Source: Diplosphaera chodatii
Taxonomy: Eukaryota; Chlorophyta; Trebouxiophyceae; Prasiolales; Stichococcaceae
Length of the DNA: 64,000 nt
Direction of reading: 5' to 3'
NCBI GenBank assembly: GCA_032358165.1
Contig: JAALGY010000033.1
Location: 930,001 to 994,000, forward strand
A program made the position numbers and the translations under genes. The notes below the pieces were generated by a model. The model worked only from the letters and a program-made list of their open reading frames with translations, had not been told where the DNA came from and searched no databases. This document shows, in pieces, positions 21,435 to 34,029 of this stretch. The first letter of the stretch is position 1; each line of letters opens with the position of its first letter.

Positions 21435-24400
21435 TTATATCCAGTCGCCCTCTTGCAGCTTCAGAGGAAGATATACCTGCACAAAAGTATGATATTGGGT
21501 CTAGGATGCCCCAGGCATGCAGTGTGAGCTATGCTGAAAGCGCCACCTTACTCACTGCGGTACGACACAGGGATGTGCGTGTGCTGTTACCTGGCTGAGG
21601 TACTGGAAGCCGAAGGACGAGAGCGCCTGTAGCAGCAAGTATGTCGGATATCACCAGTCAGACTAGGATGCAGCAGCAGGGCATCTTGCACCCTCAAGTC
21701 ACGCATGGTTGTCAAACTTTGGAGCAATCGTGTGACAGGACAACGTGAATGCACCTGGATTTCGGCCTTGACCTTGGTGGACACCATGATCTGCAGCTCC
21801 TTCACCCACTCCGGGTTAGCCTTCACAAAGTCCTCCTCCAGCTGCAGCAACGACAGCATCACTTCTGCAACGGCTACCCCTCAACTGGTGGTCACGCGGT
21901 GTCAACATGTCTACTTGGCCGTGCCCCAAGCAAACTTTTCGCCCACAGGGAATACAACGGTCTGCCCAGGCAGGGGCAGCGCACCAGGCGCTTGCCGGTG
22001 CGCATATCCTCGTCGGTCATCGGCAGCCGACACTGCTGCGGGATGTTGAACCGGTCCAGGTCCGATGGCCGCACCCCCAGCCACTGCATGCAGTCGTCAA
22101 ATGCTGAGGACGCTGCTGTTCCAGATGGGCCGATATTGTGCCCTTATCGTTATTCATCAGTGTTGATACAGTAGTCACAATGAGCACACCTTAATGTCAG
22201 GTGTCGTAAGATTGGAGCTGTCGTACGACATGTTCATTGACCCTGCGGCATTGAGAGTGCAAACCCTCCAGTAACCACCAGGCTACAATACCCTTGCACA
22301 TGGACATCATGTTCAGGGGGTAGGTTGATTGGCGCTGCTGCATCCCACATGTGAGCGCACCCTTCATATACACCGACAGGATCTTGAGGCCATAGGGGTC
22401 TGAGTCCACAAGTGCCAACACCGGGATCTTCAGCTCGGTCTTCAGTTTGCGCAGGAACAGCCTGCACACACACACCAAGGGCAGCCTCAACACTCACCAT
22501 GCTATGCTGCCATTGTGCCGTCAAATTGCTGCTGCATGCAAAGGCTGGAACCCTGCTGGCAGGCGTGCCAGGGGCATGAGGTTACCACACAGAGCGCCCT
22601 GCCATGCCACACCTGGAGGCGACATCAGGCTGGCCCTTGGCGGTAATGATGATGCAGGGGTAGGAGTTGTAGAAGCGGTCCTCCGCTAGCCGCATGAAAG
22701 CCGCGTCCTTCTCCACCAGCAGGATGAACATCGCGTCCGACTGGATGTTGGACACCTGCACGGCAGGGGTCGTGGGACACTTGGGACACCAGGGGTCCAC
22801 AGGAGACGGGAGGGCTTCCGCTTTGCGTCCCTCAGTTGGGTACACAGAATGACTGGCGCAGCCAACAGCCCGCCCATGCAGGTTGATATGTACCCACGCG
22901 TGTACATCTGGGGCAAACAAAGTGGTCACGTCACACGACAACCTGCTGAGTCTCATCACCTTGTCCACGTTGGGCGGGATGGCCTTGCCGCCGACGCCCA
23001 TGCGGGCGCAGTCGATGACGTCGCCGTCCTCCTGGAACGTGAGCCGCCCCACCACCACCCCCTTCTCCGACGCCACCACTGCGACAGACGCAGAGCGCTA
23101 GGTGTTGCCATCGATTATCAAGTGAACCGCAACGCAGTGCAACCCAGATGGTGAGTTTCAATAATGATGCAGCCGTTCCGCCGTGATGCCCCTCTGTAAT
23201 GCCACTGTTGCGCCGAGACGGGGCACGAGGTCAAGAGAGCCAATCTCAGGCCAGCATATGATGCAGGTGCCCTGCGGCTGTCACGGTTGCTGGCAGCAGT
23301 TCTGCGGCGTCTTGTGTCTGCAAGCCCATGAGCTCACCGTGCAGGCTGGAGCGCGTGCAGCCCAGCATACATGCCACATCGTCAAGCACCGCATCCGAGT
23401 TGCCTTGCTCCTGTATCATATGGTATCCTGAGTGAGCATCCTCATGGCTTCGACTGTACACAGGTGCACGAATCAGCAATGCCTCGATGGTAGGCGCTTT
23501 GCAGAGCATGAACATAGAGCATGAGGTCAATCATGCCTCAAAGAGCTTGACGTCTGTGTAGAAGAGGTCACGCTTTGTGACATGGATGCGCTTCAAGCAC
23601 AACTCGTGCACCTGCAGGAAAGCCAAGAAGCAGGTCTGTTGTTTGGGTGTTGCAGCTCGCTGGAGATAGTGACGGTGCCACTTGAATACAGCCGTCAGCA
23701 GCAATGCACACTGCAAGGGGGCCTACAGAGCAGCACGCACAAGCTGAAGGATGCGGGTGGTGATGACGGCCTTGCGGCATGTAGCGGTGCTGGCGAACGG
23801 CCGCTGCGAGGCCGAGTCCTTCAGCACGATGCGGTCCAGCTCAGGCACGTAGAGCTGGTTGCCCTTCGCTCGTGATGGCACACTGCATGTGTGCCGCCCC
23901 AAACTTGAGCAGCCTCACTCGTCTGCCAGTCTCACGTCACAAAGTGCAAGACCTTGTGCCACTTGGGAACTGCATTTCACGGCATACGTGAAGTCTTGGA
24001 ACCTTCGCAACACCTATACGAGAAGCCCTGGCCAGCAAGGATGCTGGCTGCCGCCTGGAAGATCGCGCTCTCGATTTCGTCCAGCACTCCATCCGCATCC
24101 TTGTCGGTGACCTGTCAGGGTGACATGACCATCAGCTCTGCTCTCACGCATTGCTTGCATCGCCATGGACGAAGGCAACAGCACTCATGTTGTGCAGGCT
24201 TTGCATGCATGCTCACCTCGCGACAGGAGCTGTCTAGACCCAACTCCTCCAGAGTCCTAGATGTACAATGCACTTGTATATGTTTAGGACTAAGGACCTC
24301 AGATGTTGCAGCAAGACGAAGGGTGGCTTCCAGAAATGTTGCCGGAACCCACCGGACCCGCTGCTTTGTCGTCCCATTCAGCGCGCTCGAGAGCTTGCAT

Positions 24401-24591
24401 ACCTCCGCAAGGATCTCCTGCACAGGTGCATGCATGTCAGCACTTCCATGCATGTCACTACAGACAGGAGGCTGCAGAGCGCAAGATGTGCAGTGCGAAC
24501 TTACATGTGAAGACTTCAGTCGCTTCTTGAGGTTCAAGGTGTGCGCACGGTCATCTTGCGCCCGCTTTTTGCTTGCCGATTTCTGGGACAT
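21435..24591 (-). CDS. TOP6A: DNA topoisomerase VI subunit A (SPO11-3/TOP6A type)
   Basis: Model: complement of 21435-21476, 21591-21626, 21755-21841, 21985-22083, 22190-22242, 22361-22461, 22613-22755, 22960-23078, 23338-23410, 23537-23611, 23741-23882, 24014-24111, 24217-24417 and 24505-24591, 451 residues. The catalytic tyrosine lies in [12 protein letters not shown] (about residue 194). The Toprim part has [32 protein letters not shown] and [14 protein letters not shown], with the metal-binding acidic residues present. The C-terminal [11 protein letters not shown] and VYLPLKLQ segments point to the plant TOP6A (SPO11-3) branch rather than meiotic SPO11-1/2. By family it pairs with TOP6B to untangle DNA, mainly for endoreduplication. 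The intron after KLFE has no GT donor that keeps this motif and uses GAG|GCATGA. Confidence 0.94.
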
Positions 24592-25124
24592 CACACAACC
24601 ATTTGAGGAGTGCGATAACCTCAGAATGCAAACGCCTTGCTAGCTTGGCCTATGCTGCAGACGGCGCCACCAGTGGGCTGAATGTGCGGGATCTCTAGCA
24701 GGACGCTTTGAAATTGAATTCTTCCAAACGGCCGTCAGTCTTTGTCTGTGGTCAATGGTGGATCAGACGGCTACTGCTGTCACCGTACGTGATGTCACAT
24801 GCATGTGGAGGCAACTATGTGGAAAATGCCGAGCAATTTCTGGTACTGTGTTTGGTGCAGGGTGGCTGTTGCCGTTTCTTGGTCTCGTTGTGGCACAAAA
24901 TTTGCCTGATTTGCAAGCAGGTGGTCTGACGGGGTCTATTCACGGTCTATGTTCTAGACAGAGGGACTAAAGCATCCTGCAAACTGCTATGAAGGACACA
25001 GCAACACAACGCCCAGACCGCTGTATACCCTGCCCGCACTCATCTTACCAGCCTCTTCATCGTAAACCTCACACCAGCATGTGTATGTTAATTGACATTG
25101 CCTTAAAAGCCAATGGTCGAGTTG
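24592..25124. promoter_or_regulatory. TOP6A promoter / HOP 3' region
   Basis: About 530 bp between the HOP stop and the TOP6A start, both genes leftward. It is AT-richer than the exons. It must contain the HOP 3' UTR and the TOP6A promoter. No gene or clear motif is seen. Confidence 0.5.
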
Positions 25125-28100
25125 TCACGCCATCTTCACGATGCCCGCGCTTACAAGCTTCTGCAGCTTGGCCATGATCTGCGGCTGCTTCACGTGGCGC
25201 TGTGCGGCTGCTGGGTCATTCTGCAGGTCATCACACGAAATGGTAAAATTGCAGGCGCTGGGAAGCACGAGAAGAAATGCATGCCCATCGAAAGTGTACA
25301 AAACGCAATGTGGCAGCCCAGGAGAAGCACTTGCCTGGAAGTCGTCAAGCACTTGCCTACATCGAGAGCGACATAAGCCGTCAGCAACCAGGTAAGGCTG
25401 TCATATGGCAGGTATGCGTACTCCTATAGGACAGCAGCTGCACAGAAAGGTGTCGTGCGGCATGTGCCTTACAAACAGGCCGTTGACATACCGCATGATG
25501 GGGTCTGTGAGGATGTTCTGGATCTCAGGGTCAGCCATGGCCTTCTGCTGCTTGAGCTTGCGCTCCTCCTCTGTCATGCCCTCCCCGCTGGCCGACTGCA
25601 GGATGACGCAACAACAGCCACGACATGAGATGCTATTACTTGGGGATCATCATGTTCTAGCATGAGCCCGAGTCCTGGTGTGCCCTGTTTCTGTGCGGCG
25701 TGTGACTTGCAAACGAGCCCACCTTGCTCATGGCCTCGATGGTGCGGCGGATGCCCTCCTTCAGCTCCTCGCTGTTCGAGTCGTGCTTCAGCCCCGCCTG
25801 CGGGTGACCACGGCGGCTCAGCACTGGTGCACTGTATGTCATGGCATGCTTCACGGGCCGCTCCCCCACTGCATAGCCACTGCTGAATGCAGTGGTGTGT
25901 CACACACCTCGTATGTCTCCAGGGCCTTCTCGTAGTCCTTCATGAAGAACTCCAGGTGGCCCTTCCGGGTGTAGCCCTTGATGAATGTGGGCTCCAGCCT
26001 GATGCACTCATCCGCATCCTGCCAAACATACATCCACAGTCAATGCTAGTGCTTCAGTGCAGGTGGGCGCTGGCTGGTCCGAGCTCACTGAGCAATTGAG
26101 TGGAATGCAACAGCAATGCTGCAGAGTGTGGGCTGCTAGCATGCACCAGAGAGGCACTCGTACTGTGACACAATGGGCTGCTATTGAATATGATGAGGCC
26201 CTAATCACCTTGAGGCCCTCGTTCCAAGCGCCAAGCTTGGTGTAGCAGGCCGCACGGTTGGAGTACAGCTTGTGTGCATCCGGGTTGACCTTTGGCGGCC
26301 CCCGCTTCAGGGCCTCCGTGTAATGCTGCACCGCCTCTGGGTACCTACAGCACAGACAGCAAAATCCTGAAAGCCCATGCTGCATCACATTGCCCATGCC
26401 AACTGTGGCAGTCAACCGAGGTTTACCATGCACGGCAACCTGCAAGATAAGCTGTAGTGTATCACATAGCTTGCATCTGACCATGTATCGCGCTCAACAT
26501 GATCGTGCTGGGAAGACTCAGCCGCCGCTGTTCTGCAACAGGCCTGCGGACTCACTTCTGCTCTTTGAAGGCGGCATTGCCAGCCTCCTTCTCCTCGTTA
26601 GACTTGGCCATGTCAACATATGACGACTCCTGCTGCTCTTTCAACGCCTTCTCGGCCGCCTGCAGCTTTGCGAGCGTGTCTGCATTCCTGCAGCAGGCAA
26701 GCACGCCTACTCACCCTCCGCTTAGCATGCAGTGTTGACTACATGCTGGAGCTTATTATGCTGATATGATAGGTTGTATGGTGGCAGCCTTGACGAGGGG
26801 AGCTGGATTACGAGTACAGGTGCTGCACAGTTCCATCATCTGCACCTGTGCTCGGTGAGCGACTTGTGGAAGGTGTCGATGGCGGCGGGCAGGTCGCCCT
26901 TCTTGACAAGGGCATTGCCCTTGCGTGTAAGCGCGCGCGCGACCATCTTGTAGTCTGCGCGCAGCTCTCGGCCGCGCTCCACTGCGGCATCGCAGTCCGC
27001 CACCACATGGTCGTAGTCGCCCATCTCAAAGTACACCGCTGCCCTGCAATGTGGAAGCCTTACATATGTTCACAGATGGATCACCACATCCGCAGGTCCT
27101 GGCAGCTGGTGCACATACTCTGCATTCCCCTGCCGGCCTTTGCAGCATACCGTCATGCTTGCACGCATTCACTTATAACCAGTACCCAACAGAGCTGGTA
27201 GCAGTTGTCACAAGGCGGTCACCTGTTGGTGAGAAAAGAGATGTCGCCATCATACAGCTCCAGCGCCTTGTCATAGTGGTCGACTGCATTTTGGAAGTCT
27301 TTCTTCTTGTACGCTGCGTTGCCCTGTTCCTTCTCGGCCAATGCATCCGCCTTCCTTTTGGCAATCGCCTGCCAGTTTGCAATGGTACAGTCACAACCAG
27401 GAGCATCGGCTTTGAGCTTCCTGCTGCACTCTGCGCTTCTTGATAAGCTGCTTGTAGGTGCAATGAGAGGGTACTCTCTGAACATGGATGTGCCGTCACC
27501 TTCTCCTCCTCACTCTCCTCCTGCATTGGCTCCGGCATGGGCTGCGGCTCTGGAGCGCTGGGCCGCGGCGCAGCTCCATCTGCAGGCGCCGCTGCGCCGC
27601 CATTCTCTCGCTGCCCGTTGGGGGCTGCGTCTCCCGGCTGCTGCTCTCTGGCAAACTGGTCACCGGTCTGGATGTTCAGGCCCAGCGCCACCTGCAATAC
27701 CAGCAATGCCATGCGCTGATGTGAAGACAAAACTGTGGATGTAGCTGCTAGATTATGCACTGCCAGACGCCAAGAAGCGGCATCGGTAGCACTGAATCAG
27801 TGCACAGCACATACGCCACAGGAGCGCGGACCTGCAGCGCAGTCTGGAAGCGTTCGTCCGCCAGGTACTTGTTCATGTTGCCAGGGTTGCTGCTCATGTC
27901 CCGCATCATCTGCTGGAAGTCTGGCTGATCAAGGTATGCACGTGTCTGTGGGTTCAGCGCCTGGAAAATTGTACCAAAACGCATGTCAGATGTGCCTGAA
28001 ACAGCCAGCTTGCAGCCAGCGTCCACTTCTTTGATCACGTCTGACAACTTCATAGCAAGCAGCAAGCGTCACTGCACCAAGACAGCCGTACCAGCTTGGC

Positions 28101-28998
28101 CATGAAGTCCGGTCCAAACAGGCCGCCTGCGCCGCCGCCAGCCGCATTCTCGCTTCTCTCCTTACCCCTCTTGGCATCTGCCAGACCCTCCTTCATCTGA
28201 GCGTTGTCAGAGTCGACCTCCAGACCTGCAGGAAGCGGAGCATGACTTGGTACCTGGCCGGTGCAGCAAAGGGCTTTGCTGCGCATCAACCTGGCAAGCA
28301 ATCGTGGGCAGGGGGTGTGCTTGATGGCAGCACCTCTCTGGTAGGTCTCAACCGCATCGTCCCATCGTTGCAAGCCCAGCTGCGCAGCGCCCATGCGGCT
28401 GTAGCCCTTTGGCCAGTCTGGCTTCAGCTGAACAGTCTGCGGCAATGAGTGATCGCACTTAGGCTGACCGGCTTGATGGCGCAAGCATTGCATACGTCAT
28501 GTACGCTTCAGCAGACTCATGTCCCTACGGTGCGACTCACCTGCTCAGCGTCAGCCAGTGCGCCCTCATAATCCTGCAGGCTGGCCTGCAACATCCAGAT
28601 TTATTGTGAGCCCGCACGTATGGCAGTCTCATGACTCTGCCTGATGGATTTCAAACCACAATAAGCTCGCTCGTGCAATTGTAGCCTCGATCCAGATGTC
28701 TACCATGCCTACGCTTGCCTTTGCGGCTGAGCGGTTGCTGTACAACACATGATTTTGTGGCGCGACCTCGATGCCTTTCGAGAAGTGCTCGATCGCCTCC
28801 TCAAAGTTGCCAGCGCTGAACGCCGCATTGCCCTTTGCCTGTGAACGGTGTTGCAATGATTAGTTGTCCAATGGTCTGTTCACATGCACCTTGCCAAGGT
28901 GCTGATTCAATGTGCATGAGTCGTGCAGTGCTGCAACATAAGCATCCATGACCGGCGTTAAGACACAATGTGCCACATGCCTTAAATTCGTCCCCCAT
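25125..28998 (-). CDS. HOP: HOP/STI1 Hsp70-Hsp90 organizing co-chaperone
   Basis: Fifteen exons: complement of 25125-25220, 25473-25595, 25723-25797, 25908-26018, 26209-26344, 26556-26687, 26846-27043, 27223-27368, 27500-27691, 27832-27960, 28092-28225, 28334-28436, 28541-28585, 28713-28838 and 28981-28998, giving 587 residues. Order: TPR1 ([19 protein letters not shown], about 7-110), DP1/STI1 repeat ([20 protein letters not shown]), charged linker, TPR2A ([20 protein letters not shown]), TPR2B ([40 protein letters not shown]) and DP2 ([17 protein letters not shown] to the end). This is the complete plant/yeast arrangement: it bridges Hsp70 and Hsp90 in the cytosol. The first coding exon is only six codons (MGDEFK) and its intron has the donor AAG|GCATGT. 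A heat-shock-like element lies upstream. Confidence 0.96.
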
Positions 28999-29419
28999 CT
29001 CGCAGGTGTTCGGAAAGCCGCCTGTGATGACCTTCAGAACACCTCAAGTGTGACGGAAGAATACCGCCAAGTTACTACCCTCAAAGACGCAGATGATCGA
29101 AACAAAGCTAAGTTGATGTGCGTCAGAAGCGACCGATGCTACCAACGCTACAATGATCTTGCTTCTCGAAGTTGCACTGCACGAGCCGATGCTGCAGGGT
29201 GCCTTGCTGACATGGCACCTGCAGATCTACAGTTGCACGCCGCGCGCACAGCTGCATGACCCATATTGCGGACCTGCAATGTCTAGGCTTGGTCCACTGC
29301 TTCTGATGATTTGCATTTAGCGCACTTTACTGCGCTGCCCAACTCGACACAACACACCATTTCGACACCTTCCTGGCGATCCTGCGAGCAACGCGCAACG
29401 TATTCACATTGTCAGTGCA
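28999..29419. promoter_or_regulatory. Divergent promoter region HOP / FKBP19
   Basis: About 420 bp between outward-facing starts of HOP and the lumenal FKBP. It contains a heat-shock-element-like TTCTCGAA (29163-29170) and two looser TTC-N-GAA spacings (TTCGGAA at 29009, TTCAGAA at 29033). Confidence 0.5.
29163..29170. promoter_or_regulatory. Heat-shock-element-like inverted pair TTCTCGAA
   Basis: Matches the HSE core TTCnnGAA and is followed by GTTGC, a degenerate third unit. It lies about 165 bp upstream of the HOP start, a gene commonly induced by heat through HSF. Eight bases can match by chance. Confidence 0.4.
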
Positions 29420-30931
29420 ATGCTGAAGAGCATGAGCTTACCGAACACACTAGACAATCTGCAGCCATGCTTGCCTGTCAGCCACCCGTTCAGGCCAGCT
29501 CGTGTCAGCTCAGCAGCGCACATGCGCCGCGGAGGCGCCAACATCTGCAGCTGTGCCCAGCACCAACAGCATGAAAGTACGACAGAGCAGCGCTCCGGGC
29601 CCCTGCACCGCCGTGCCGTGCTGAACGCAGCCGTCAGTGTTGCGGCTGTCATTGCTGCCGCTCCAGCCACAGCAGTGGTCGAGGGGTACACACCAATGAC
29701 CTCTCTCAAGGGGAAGGACTATGGCAAAGCACGCATGAGGTACCACAACATCTGTCGATCTAGTTGACAACAAATTACCTGCTTGACTACATATATGCGT
29801 CAGCAGGCCGGAGCCAGCTGCTGGTCCTGCATGGTGCAAATTGTTGCTCTTGTACATGTCGCCTGCAGCTACAGCGACTACGTGAAGACGGACAGCGGTC
29901 TGCAGTACTCTGACCTGAAGGAGGGAACAGGCCCTGTGCCTGGGCCCAACTCGCTGTGCACAGTGGACTGGGATGGTGCGAAACCTGTTGGCCCTCAGCC
30001 GGAGGCTCTGATAGTCTGCAGCAAACGTTGTATGCGCCTTGCATGTCGGCCTCGCCATGCCCTGCTGCATTGCTTTCCCTTCACCTGCAGGCTACACCAT
30101 CGGGTATTATGGCCGCCCATTTGAAGCCAGAAATAAGGTAGAACCAAGCAGGCCATGCTGACATCGCCCCTGATACGATGGTGCATCTCTGGACTCCTGT
30201 ACATGCTGAGAGTACCCACGTTGCCCACACCTCCTGCAGGTGAAGGGCGGCAGCTTCACAGGGGACGACAAGGACTTCCTGAAGGTGCGGCTCGGCAGCA
30301 ACCAGGTCATCCCCGCCTTTGAGGAGGCTCTGAGGGGCATGAAGGTTGGCGGCATTCGCCGCATCATTGTGCCAGAGGTGTGCCGACCCGCTTGTCACCT
30401 GCTGCAGTCCTTGACCCATGAACCCACTCACCCGCTACAGGGTCATCACTACGTGCTGCCTGACATGCTGCAGGAGATTGGGTACCCAAAGAACTCATTT
30501 GACACGGTGGGGCCGCAGCCGTCCAACTTCTCGGTGGGTGGCCAACGATTACATGCCTGCTTCGCTGAAAAGCTGCAGAGGGCAGCAACACACTAGTCTC
30601 GCTTCAGCTCATGCTGAGCTCATCACCTTGCAGGGACGCCGTGCGCTGGACTTCGTGCTGAAGAACCAGGTGAGGTAGACTGATGTGTATCGCAATGAGG
30701 GTTAGCAGTGGAAATTGGTCCCACTGGCCAAGCGCCCTACGAGGGTTGCTTTTCTTGCGCAAACCCGCAGGGACTTATTGACAAGACCCTGTTGTTTGAC
30801 ATCGAGTGAGTCGTTTCCTCCTCCTTGGGACCGCGCTACCTCCATGCTCTGCAACCCCGTTGATGCAGGATGGATCATACGGTCCGCTTGACGCCCTTCG
30901 ACCATGCTGCAGGCTCCTGCGAGTAGACTGA
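29420..30931 (+). CDS. FKBP19: Thylakoid-lumen FKBP-type peptidyl-prolyl isomerase, FKBP19-like
   Basis: Exons 29420-29739, 29869-29975, 30091-30137, 30240-30377, 30474-30533, 30634-30669, 30771-30805 and 30913-30931 give 253 residues. The N-terminus is transit-like, then a twin-arginine plus hydrophobic stretch (HRRAVLNAAVSVAAVI) ending in APATA predicts Tat import into the thylakoid lumen. The FKBP domain reads DSGLQYSDLKEGTG, DWDGYTIGYYGRPFEARNKV, GGSFTGDDKDFLKVRLGSNQ, VIPAFEEALRGMKVGGIRRI, then RRALDFVLKNQGLIDKTLLF. The GYTIGYYGRPFEARNK and QGLIDKTLLFD blocks are characteristic of plant FKBP19. The role of this isoform in photosynthetic assembly is poorly known. An internal ATG at 29522 is a possible alternative start but would shorten the transit peptide. 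Confidence 0.88.
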
Positions 30932-31782
30932 TGTCATAGTGGAGGCATTTGATACGGAACAAAGTATTTCTGGTAGCTGCCGGTCATTGTTATGCACATC
31001 CGCTCTGTGAACCGTATGGGAGACAGCTGAGGGTTGCATGCGCTGATGCACCCAATTTTGATCTGGCTTGAGTTGATTGACATTGCTCTACACGTCTGAG
31101 CGGGTGCAGAATGCTGTGTGCTTCGCTCACATGCATGTACTGCACTTTGGGTGGGTCAACATCCACCTTCGTCATGGGTTCACAGCTTGTGAGCAACAGC
31201 CAACACCTTCCTGCGCTCGCCTCTTGCTGCCAGTTGCACGTGATCGGCCCAGACCATCGCAGCAGTTGCACCGCGGAGACCGGCAACGCACAGCACCGGT
31301 GCAACATGACGCACGTCCTGCGGCTGCAGTCCTCTGGACACTTGCATGCCAGCCGACCGCTGCAGCTGCCCGCTCTCGCATGCACAAAGGTAATGGTCAT
31401 TAGGGTCCGTCAAATGAACATGCCGCAGGCATGCCCAGGCGCCAGCATGCAACTGCAATCAAATACATCATATCGGAGGCTGTGAAACAGGCGTGCATGT
31501 TTGTCGACGGCGTTTAAGGCTGCGCAACATGCACGTGATCTATGGCGGCCATTCAAACGCTGCGGCGTATCGCGGTCACAGTGGCTTAGCGCAGCGGCTG
31601 TGATCGTTGATATGCATGTTGCAACGCTGTGCTGCCGCTCGCACGCTGGCTCGACATGCCATCTTGCCCTGAAGTGGAGGGTGTCAGGTCTCGGACTGAT
31701 GGTGCACGATCAGTGAGGATCAAGCTTTCCGACCGGCTGCAGGTCGCCATGCTTGCCAACATATCAAGGATAAACTCTTTCT
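30932..31782. other. Intergenic region FKBP19 / RETICULATA-related gene
   Basis: About 850 bp between two rightward genes, so it holds the FKBP19 3' UTR and the promoter or 5' UTR of the next gene. Small open frames occur on both strands but none extends a known gene or shows consistent codon use. An upstream non-coding or short coding exon of the next gene cannot be excluded. Confidence 0.45.
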
Positions 31783-34029
31783 ATGCAGGCTCCTCAGCGT
31801 AGCTGCTTGACGGCCAGATGCACAGCTGCGGATGAGCGGCAGCCATGGCCAACATGCAGCGCCAGCAGCAGCAGCGGCAGCTTCGGCGCCTCGCCGCTGC
31901 GTCTGTCGCGGGCAGGCGAGCTGCAGCCCTGCCGCACAGCCACGCCCTCGTCGGTGCCGCCTCTGGAGACAGGTGGCCCCGGCGGAGGGGCAGGAGCCGG
32001 TGGTGGCAGCAATGGCAGCGGGGGGTTCAGCAGCGATGGTGCAGGGGAGGGCGACGATGAGGAGAAGCTTCTTAGCCTCGAACAGGTCGACAATACGTGA
32101 CACTGGACGATATGCTGCCAGTCTGCATGTTGGCCAGTGCATGAGATGGCAAGTACGCATGAGGAGCTGTCATGCTGTGTGACCTGACCTAGGGGCGTCG
32201 TGCGTGCAGGCTGAGCTGATCGCCGGAGCTCAGGGCATTAAGCTGCCGAAGGAGTTCATCGCGGCAGCTTCAGGCGCCGGCCTGCGCAGCGGAGCCTTGC
32301 AACAATACTTGAAGCTGCAGGCAAGCTCTCACCTGTCAGTGCAACATACTCGCGCTGATGTTGTTGGACCACTGATATAGGCAGCAGAGCCTGCAGTTGC
32401 GGCTGGCTTTGCGAATGCGAGCTGAGGTGGTCCAAGGATGGGAATTGTGCCTGATGTGCCTGCTCCCACTCGACTCATGACCTTTGTCACCCAGGGCTCC
32501 CTCCTCCTGGGGTGGCTGGCACGGAATGTGCCCGCTGCACGGGACCGGCTGCTGGCAGACCCCCGCTATCTGTTCATCGTGATGTCCGAGGTCCTGATCG
32601 ATTCAGGTGATGATATAGACATTCACAGAAGTAGATGTGGCGGATGCGTCACGCTATGCTCGAGGCCTGTGCACAGCAGAAACGGCTTGCAAAGGCTGGT
32701 GGCCACGATCGTGGATGCTGCACCTGCTGCCGACAACTGTCAGATTACACACGGACTGCACCCGTCAGGCTGTGCCACCGTGGCGGAGGTTCGCAAGCGG
32801 GGACCTGAGTTTTGGGACGAGTTCGAGTTCTACCTCAGTGACCTGGTGGTTGGCTGCGTGCTGGATGTCGTGCTGGTGTCCCTCATGGCGCCTGTCGCGC
32901 CCCTATCTGCCCCTAGGCCGCCAAACAAATCAGGTGAGTGCCGTGTCGGCTGCTCATCGCCTCAGCTGTCCTGCCTGCATAACATCGATGGCCAGCAGAT
33001 GGGGCCTCGACGAATTTGAGTACATATAAACATCGATCGTCTTGTAGCCAGATCCATCATGCACGCTTCCTGGTGTACATTGGCAGTGGGGCCCACACTC
33101 GAAGCTGTGATGCAGGCATCTCGACATTGCAAACATGCTGTCATGCAGCATTCAAGCGGATGCTGGCTGGGGTGCCGAGCGCGGCGTTCGAGCCCAACAA
33201 GCCGGGGCTGCGCTACGGGGTGGGCGCCCGCGTCGGCTGCCTGGGCGTCAAGTTCCTCGAGTACAGCCTGGCCGGCATGGTGTGCGGCTTCATCGGCCAG
33301 GGCATCGCCAACCAGCTGATGCACCTCAAGTGAGTGGCTGGCACCAAGTGACTGCGCTACTGACATTTATCACCTTGTTCTTCAACCTGTCACCCAGGAG
33401 CCACCGCAGCAGCGCAGCTGCACCGCCCAACAGCCACAGTGCACAGGACGCACTCAGGCCTGCTTGTCACCAACACCTGGGTGTGTTGTCCGCACATAAT
33501 AGGCGGCGGTATGCGCCGGGGGAGGGGCGGCAGCTGGAGATCCCGCCGCTGGGCATGACGGCGCTCACCTGGGGCCTGTTCATGGGCGTGTCCTCCAACC
33601 TGCGATACCAGGCTGTCTTCGGCCTCGAGCGCGTGGTGGACAAGACTGTCGCCCGCCGTGTGCCCCAGGCGCGTCCGATGCTCTGGTTGTCGCCTGTCGT
33701 GTGCCATGCGTTGCCATGCCCACAAACAGTGCTGCTCTATCGTTTCAAGCTTGTGGCTGTGTTGAGCTAGGTGATGTCAAAATGGACGGGCAGACAGACA
33801 GTCGTTTTGTGACCTGCAGGTGGCATATTTGACGACATTCCTGCTGCGCTTCGTCAACAATGTCATCGGCGGTAGGCACTGGGAAATGCTTGCTCCTTGT
33901 GCCCTATGGTCCTAATCCCGCATGATGACTTATGCAACTTGCACAACCGACTGGAGACGCCACTGTTCTGCCACTGCACATGTAGGCGAGAACTTCATTG
34001 ACACAGCAAGGTGGACCGGCATTCAATGA
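31783..34029 (+). CDS. RETICULATA-related (DUF3411) chloroplast membrane protein
   Basis: Exons 31783-32085, 32210-32320, 32385-32426, 32495-32606, 32769-32933, 33149-33329, 33503-33668, 33820-33871 and 33986-34029 give 391 residues. The first 55 or so residues resemble a transit peptide and precede a Gly/Ser-rich acidic linker. The family core shows ARDRLLADPRYLFIVMSEVL, ATVAEVRKRGPEFWDEFEFY, VGARVGCLGVKFLEYSLAGM, LTWGLFMGVSSNLRYQAVFG and FVNNVIGGENFIDTARWTG. Several hydrophobic helices are present. Plant members sit in the chloroplast envelope and affect leaf reticulation and metabolite exchange; biochemistry is unknown. Two introns (after 32320 and after 33668) fit best with GC donors; the second keeps the family spacing RRVPQVAYLTTF. 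The 42-nt exon at 32385 is the least certain part. Confidence 0.87.
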
